Positions 60,961-64,000 of a DNA stretch of 64,000 bases are shown here, piece after piece. This DNA comes from Polyangiaceae bacterium. GTDB taxonomy: Bacteria > Myxococcota_A > Polyangia > Polyangiales > Polyangiaceae. Every line of letters begins with the position of its first letter. Position 1 is the first letter of the stretch. The translations under genes and the position numbers were made by a program. The DNA lies in NCBI GenBank assembly GCA_016715885.1, contig JADJXL010000020.1, forward strand, positions 744,001 through 808,000, given 5' to 3'. A model generated the notes under the pieces. It was not told the origin of the DNA and ran no database searches. It saw only the letters and a list, made by a program, of their open reading frames with translations.

Positions 60961-62520
60961 ATGCCGCTCCACCGTTCAGTACTCGGGCTGCCCCTCTTGT
61001 TCGCCGTCGCGATGGCCGCGCCAGGTTGTAAGGCTGGAAGCACTCCAGCGCTTGCCAAAGGCGAACCTGCCGACGAAGCACCGCCGGAGGTGCAATCGCC
61101 GCCCGCGGACGGTCCGAAATTGTTGGTGCTCCAATCAGGCACGGTCGTCTATGATCGCCCGTCGACGACGGGTCGCGTGCTGGGAGAGCTTCGCGCAGGC
61201 ACGCAGGTCGCGCGATCGCGAGAGCCGTACACGCGTCGCGGATGCAGCGAAGGATGGTACGTGGTGCGGCCGAAGGGATTCGTATGCGCAGGCGAAGCCG
61301 CAACGACGGATCTGTCGCTCGCCGCAGCGTTGCCTCCGGGTCCGGACCTCGAGAAGCCTTTGCCTTATCGCTACGGGCGTGCGCGGACGGAAGGCGTGCC
61401 GATCTACACACGGCTACCGATGCCTGCGGAGCAAACGGCAGAAGAACCGGATCTCAAACGATTCCTGTCGAGGCGCGGCGACGTCGACGACGAGCTCCTT
61501 GGCGCCACGGCAAACGATGTGCCGCTCGATGCACGCGGCGTACCGCTCGGGCCGCCGGTGCTCATGCCCGGTGTCGATGGAGCGGATGAAGCATCGAAGC
61601 GGCGTGTCGGAACGTTTTATTCGTTCACCAAAGAAGTCATCGCGCCGCTTGCTCCACTGGCCGCGAAGACGGGCGAATTGCGAAGCGGCGTGCTCCGAAA
61701 GAACAGCGGCGTGGCCATCGCAGGTTCATTCGCGACAAACCTTGGGAGCGAAGAGCGCCGGTTCGGCGTGACGCCATCCGGATCGGTCGTTCCGATCGAT
61801 CGTCTTCGGCCTGCACTCGGCACGATATGGTTTGGCATGGACATCGAGAAGATCGGTTTGCCGGTCGCGTTCGTCCACAAGTTCGGCGCGCAAGGTTGGA
61901 TCCTGCGCAGAGGTGAAGCTGAACCCAACGACGACGACCTCGAAAGACGCTCGGCCATTCCGCTCACGGGCAAGTTCCGCACGGTGAGCGGCGTTCGGTA
62001 CGAGCACACGCGTGAGGACTATTGGGTTCGAGCCACGGACGTCGTGGTCGTCGTTCGGAGGACGAAGTTCCCCGAGTTTGCCAAGGGCACTCAAAAGTGG
62101 CTCGACATCAGTTTGGCAAACCAAACTCTCACGGCGTACGAAGGTCAAAAGCCTGTCTACGTGACGCTCATCTCATCGGGGCGCGACGTGCTCAAGGATG
62201 CTCCGGATGCAGCTTCCACGGCACGGGGAACGTTTCGAGTGCAAAAGAAGTTCGTGACGCGAGCGCTCGACAGCCGTGAGGTTCACGGGGAGTTCGATGT
62301 CGCCGATGCGCCGTGGGTGATGGAGTTTGCCCCGAACAACGCGATCGCCGGGACGTACTGGGGCGATGGGCTTGGAGAAGCGCACATGTTCCACGCGGTG
62401 GCGCTGTCGCCGGTCGATGCGCATCGGATCTGGCGCTGGGCCGATCCGGAGCTGCCGGAGGGCTGGCACGGCGTCACGGACGCGATGGGCGAAGGAACGT
62501 ACGTGGTCGTCCGACCCTGA
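60961..62520 (+). CDS. L,D-transpeptidase-like protein without catalytic Cys
   Basis: A 519-residue lipoprotein from ATG 60961 (APGC, Cys 23). SH3-like segment first (LQSGTVVYDRPSTTGRVLGELRAGTQVA), a middle region of ~220 residues, then a YkuD-like domain from KWLDISLANQTLTAYEGQKPVYVTLIS to the end (PEGWHGV). The expected catalytic motif S-H-G-C-[VI]-[NR]-L is replaced by MFHAVAL (Ala 479, codon 62395-62397, where Cys should be), and the upstream H-G / W-H-D motif by AGTYWGDGLG. It should not cross-link peptidoglycan; it may bind a peptide stem or regulate. It is the next gene after the divergent metalloprotease gene. Confidence 0.85.
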   Translation: MPLHRSVLGLPLLFAVAMAAPGCKAGSTPALAKGEPADEAPPEVQSPPADGPKLLVLQSGTVVYDRPSTTGRVLGELRAGTQVARSREPYTRRGCSEGWYVVRPKGFVCAGEAATTDLSLAAALPPGPDLEKPLPYRYGRARTEGVPIYTRLPMPAEQTAEEPDLKRFLSRRGDVDDELLGATANDVPLDARGVPLGPPVLMPGVDGADEASKRRVGTFYSFTKEVIAPLAPLAAKTGELRSGVLRKNSGVAIAGSFATNLGSEERRFGVTPSGSVVPIDRLRPALGTIWFGMDIEKIGLPVAFVHKFGAQGWILRRGEAEPNDDDLERRSAIPLTGKFRTVSGVRYEHTREDYWVRATDVVVVVRRTKFPEFAKGTQKWLDISLANQTLTAYEGQKPVYVTLISSGRDVLKDAPDAASTARGTFRVQKKFVTRALDSREVHGEFDVADAPWVMEFAPNNAIAGTYWGDGLGEAHMFHAVALSPVDAHRIWRWADPELPEGWHGVTDAMGEGTYVVVRP

Positions 62521-62587
62521 AAATGCGACCGGCCCCGACAAGGGACCCGGTGGGTCACATGCGGAGCCGGAGGGTTGTTCTCGTGGG

Positions 62588-62661
62588 TGCCGAAGGAGGG
62601 AATCGAACCCCCGACCCGGCGCGTATGAAACGCCTGCTCTAGCCAACTGAGCTACTTCGGC
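62588..62661 (-). tRNA. tRNA-Met (CAT), elongator type
   Basis: The minus strand folds into a complete cloverleaf: acceptor GCCGAAG/CTTCGGC, D-arm GCTC/GAGC, anticodon stem GGCGT/GCGCC with loop TTCATAC and anticodon CAT, and T-arm GGGGG/CCCTC with TTCGATT. The fully paired acceptor stem argues against initiator tRNA. A lysidine-modified tRNA-Ile(CAT) is the alternative. CCA is not encoded (CCC follows). Confidence 0.9.
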
Positions 62662-62778
62662 AAAAAGTGGCGCGCACTATGTCGACGGAGGGCAACTCTG
62701 TCAAGCGAGCAATCTTGTCGGGACGGCCGTTCCCACAAAGCGCTCCGGTTTTCCGCGACTTCAAGCGGCAGCGAGCGT

Positions 62779-64000
62779 TCATGGATTTGCGGGATCTCGC
62801 GGCCGAACGGCTGGATTCTGGGCCGTAAAAGGCATCGACCATGCAAGCTGCGGCCCAAGCTCGGCAGGAAGCGGGTCGAACGGAGCTGCTCGAACCAGCG
62901 CTCGGCGACAATTCTCGTCGAACTCGGCAATCGTGCTCGAACGACTCACGCGCACACCCGTGACCGAGCCATCTCGTTGGATCACAAACGAAATGATGAC
63001 AGTGCCACCTCGTCCCTCGGCAATCGCCCACTTCGGAAATGCGTTTTTCCACAGCGGTTGAATGCGCGAAATGACGCGGCGAAGGTAGTCGTTGCGGCGC
63101 CTGTCTCGCGCGATCTGATCTGCATCGGGACCTCGCCCATCGCCATTCGGACGCGCGTCGGATCCGGCGCCCGTTTGTCCTCCAGAACCCGGTGCCGGCG
63201 CGGGTGACGTTTGTCCTCCCGAACCTTCTCCCGCGTCGCCCCCAGCCGTACTTGCCCGGACGATCGACTGCTGTGCCGGCGCTACTTCTTGCTCGCTGTC
63301 CACGCGATCTTTCGGCTTGCCGTCTTGTTCGGCAGGCACCGACGGCACCTCCGCCGCGACCCATGGCCTCGCGAGCGGCACGGGCGCGCGCATCCGCGCG
63401 TCCTTGCCCGCCGCACCATCGCGCACGCCAACGCCGATCGTCGGCTCGGCTGCACCCGGCGCCGTCCCACCCACGGATCGCGGGCTCTCCGTCACGCCAG
63501 GCGGCATCGGTGGAGCACCGAGCGCCCCGCCTGCATGCGCAGCCTGCCCCGCACGACGCGCGCCCGACGATGGATCGTGCACGGCGTACTCGCGTCGCTC
63601 TTTGCGACTCCCCGTGCGGCCGCTCGCAAGAAACGTCAGCTCCATCGGCTCACGGCTCGCTCGCCAATCTTCCCACGACGCGCGCTGCTTACCCGAATCG
63701 ATCCGCTGCACTTGGCTGCGATCGAAACGCGACGGAATCGCCGTCACGAGCGTGCGATCGTCGTGCCTGTCCGCAAGGTTCTCCGCTGGTTGCGCTGCGT
63801 CCGCTCCACCGCGCCCGGCCCCCTCCGTGTCCGGTCGCGGCAAAGCCTCACCTCCGCCGCGCGGAATCACGATGGGAGGTAGCTCGACGAGCTTGCCGTC
63901 AATCGTTTCATCTCCAACCATCGGCAGATCGATCTGCACGATGTCGTCCGGTAGCGGCACCGCGAACGCTCGATGCGCCCACGCGGCGACGTTCCGAGAC
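62779..64000 (-). CDS. TonB-C domain protein, N-terminus off window
   Basis: A protein of at least 406 residues; the frame is still open at the right window edge, so the start is probably outside (a GTG at 63960 is the only internal candidate close to the edge). Most of it is a Pro/Gly/Ala-rich disordered segment. The C-terminal ~90 residues (YLRRVISRIQPLWKNAF...GTVIISFVIQRDGSVTGVRVSRSSTIAEFDENCRRALVRAAPFDPLPAEL) match the TonB C-terminal domain, which contacts outer-membrane receptors. It could couple a TonB-ExoD-type energy system to transport, or act as a TonB-like adaptor. Confidence 0.8.
   Translation of the reverse strand, partial: SRNVAAWAHRAFAVPLPDDIVQIDLPMVGDETIDGKLVELPPIVIPRGGGEALPRPDTEGAGRGGADAAQPAENLADRHDDRTLVTAIPSRFDRSQVQRIDSGKQRASWEDWRASREPMELTFLASGRTGSRKERREYAVHDPSSGARRAGQAAHAGGALGAPPMPPGVTESPRSVGGTAPGAAEPTIGVGVRDGAAGKDARMRAPVPLARPWVAAEVPSVPAEQDGKPKDRVDSEQEVAPAQQSIVRASTAGGDAGEGSGGQTSPAPAPGSGGQTGAGSDARPNGDGRGPDADQIARDRRRNDYLRRVISRIQPLWKNAFPKWAIAEGRGGTVIISFVIQRDGSVTGVRVSRSSTIAEFDENCRRALVRAAPFDPLPAELGPQLAWSMPFTAQNPAVRPRDPANP

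Overview
The window looks like chromosomal DNA from a myxobacterium, most likely of the order Polyangiales (Myxococcota). This is inferred from its high G+C content, a MYXO-CTERM-type surface protein built from cysteine-rich CDDGN repeats, two membrane-anchored Ser/Thr protein kinases, at least fourteen predicted lipoproteins (many with Gly/Ser- or Pro-rich linkers), and scattered housekeeping genes with many accessory genes between them.

Layout. 1-3.8 kb: the 5' part of proA (leftward), three small lipoprotein genes, then guaA coupled to a PEGA-type lipoprotein gene and a tiny basic-protein gene. 3.9-11.2 kb: a Pro-rich protein with a duplicated terminal domain, a lipoprotein, a Ser/Thr kinase, a secreted hydrolase-like protein, an AlaX-type tRNA-editing protein and a lipoprotein. 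11.4-16.1 kb: gyrA, a MITE-like inverted-repeat element, and a polyprenyl-phosphate sugar transferase. 16.1-28.6 kb: a surface/polysaccharide region with a second kinase, a deacetylase-like lipoprotein, a Cys-rich lipoprotein, a TPR protein, a beta-barrel candidate, two glycosyltransferases and the MYXO-CTERM repeat protein. 28.7-33.4 kb: an Mla/MCE lipid-transport locus (two different MlaE permeases, MlaF, MlaD) with mutM between, then a stand-alone biotinyl-domain protein. 33.8-41.5 kb: a transmembrane coiled-coil protein, pyrF, rlmB, a cysteine desulfurase overlapping a REC-histidine kinase, a parvulin-type lipoprotein and proS. 41.7-46.2 kb: a compact cyanophycin operon (cyanophycinase, cyanophycin synthetase, isoaspartyl peptidase). 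46.4-55.9 kb: an S9 peptidase, an NHL-repeat lipoprotein, an MBL-fold hydrolase, a TerB-like protein, a two-domain VOC protein, a candidate toxin/ankyrin-immunity pair, a degenerate 42-bp tandem repeat and a Cys-rich lipoprotein. 55.9-64 kb: transketolase, a class I glutamine amidotransferase, a metzincin-like lipoprotein, an L,D-transpeptidase-like protein that has lost its catalytic residues, tRNA-Met(CAT), and a TonB-C protein running off the right edge.

Three repeat families link distant parts of the window: a CCCCCTCTCC/GGAGAGGGGG hairpin found just past gene ends (five places, one of which extends MutM), a larger hairpin repeat at about 24.9 and 41.6 kb, and the two hairpins of the 14.1-14.4 kb element. 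The most interesting points are the catalytically dead L,D-transpeptidase-like protein, the cyanophycin make-and-break operon, the repeat-extended MutM, the divided Mla locus with an atypical MlaF signature, and the putative toxin/immunity pair.
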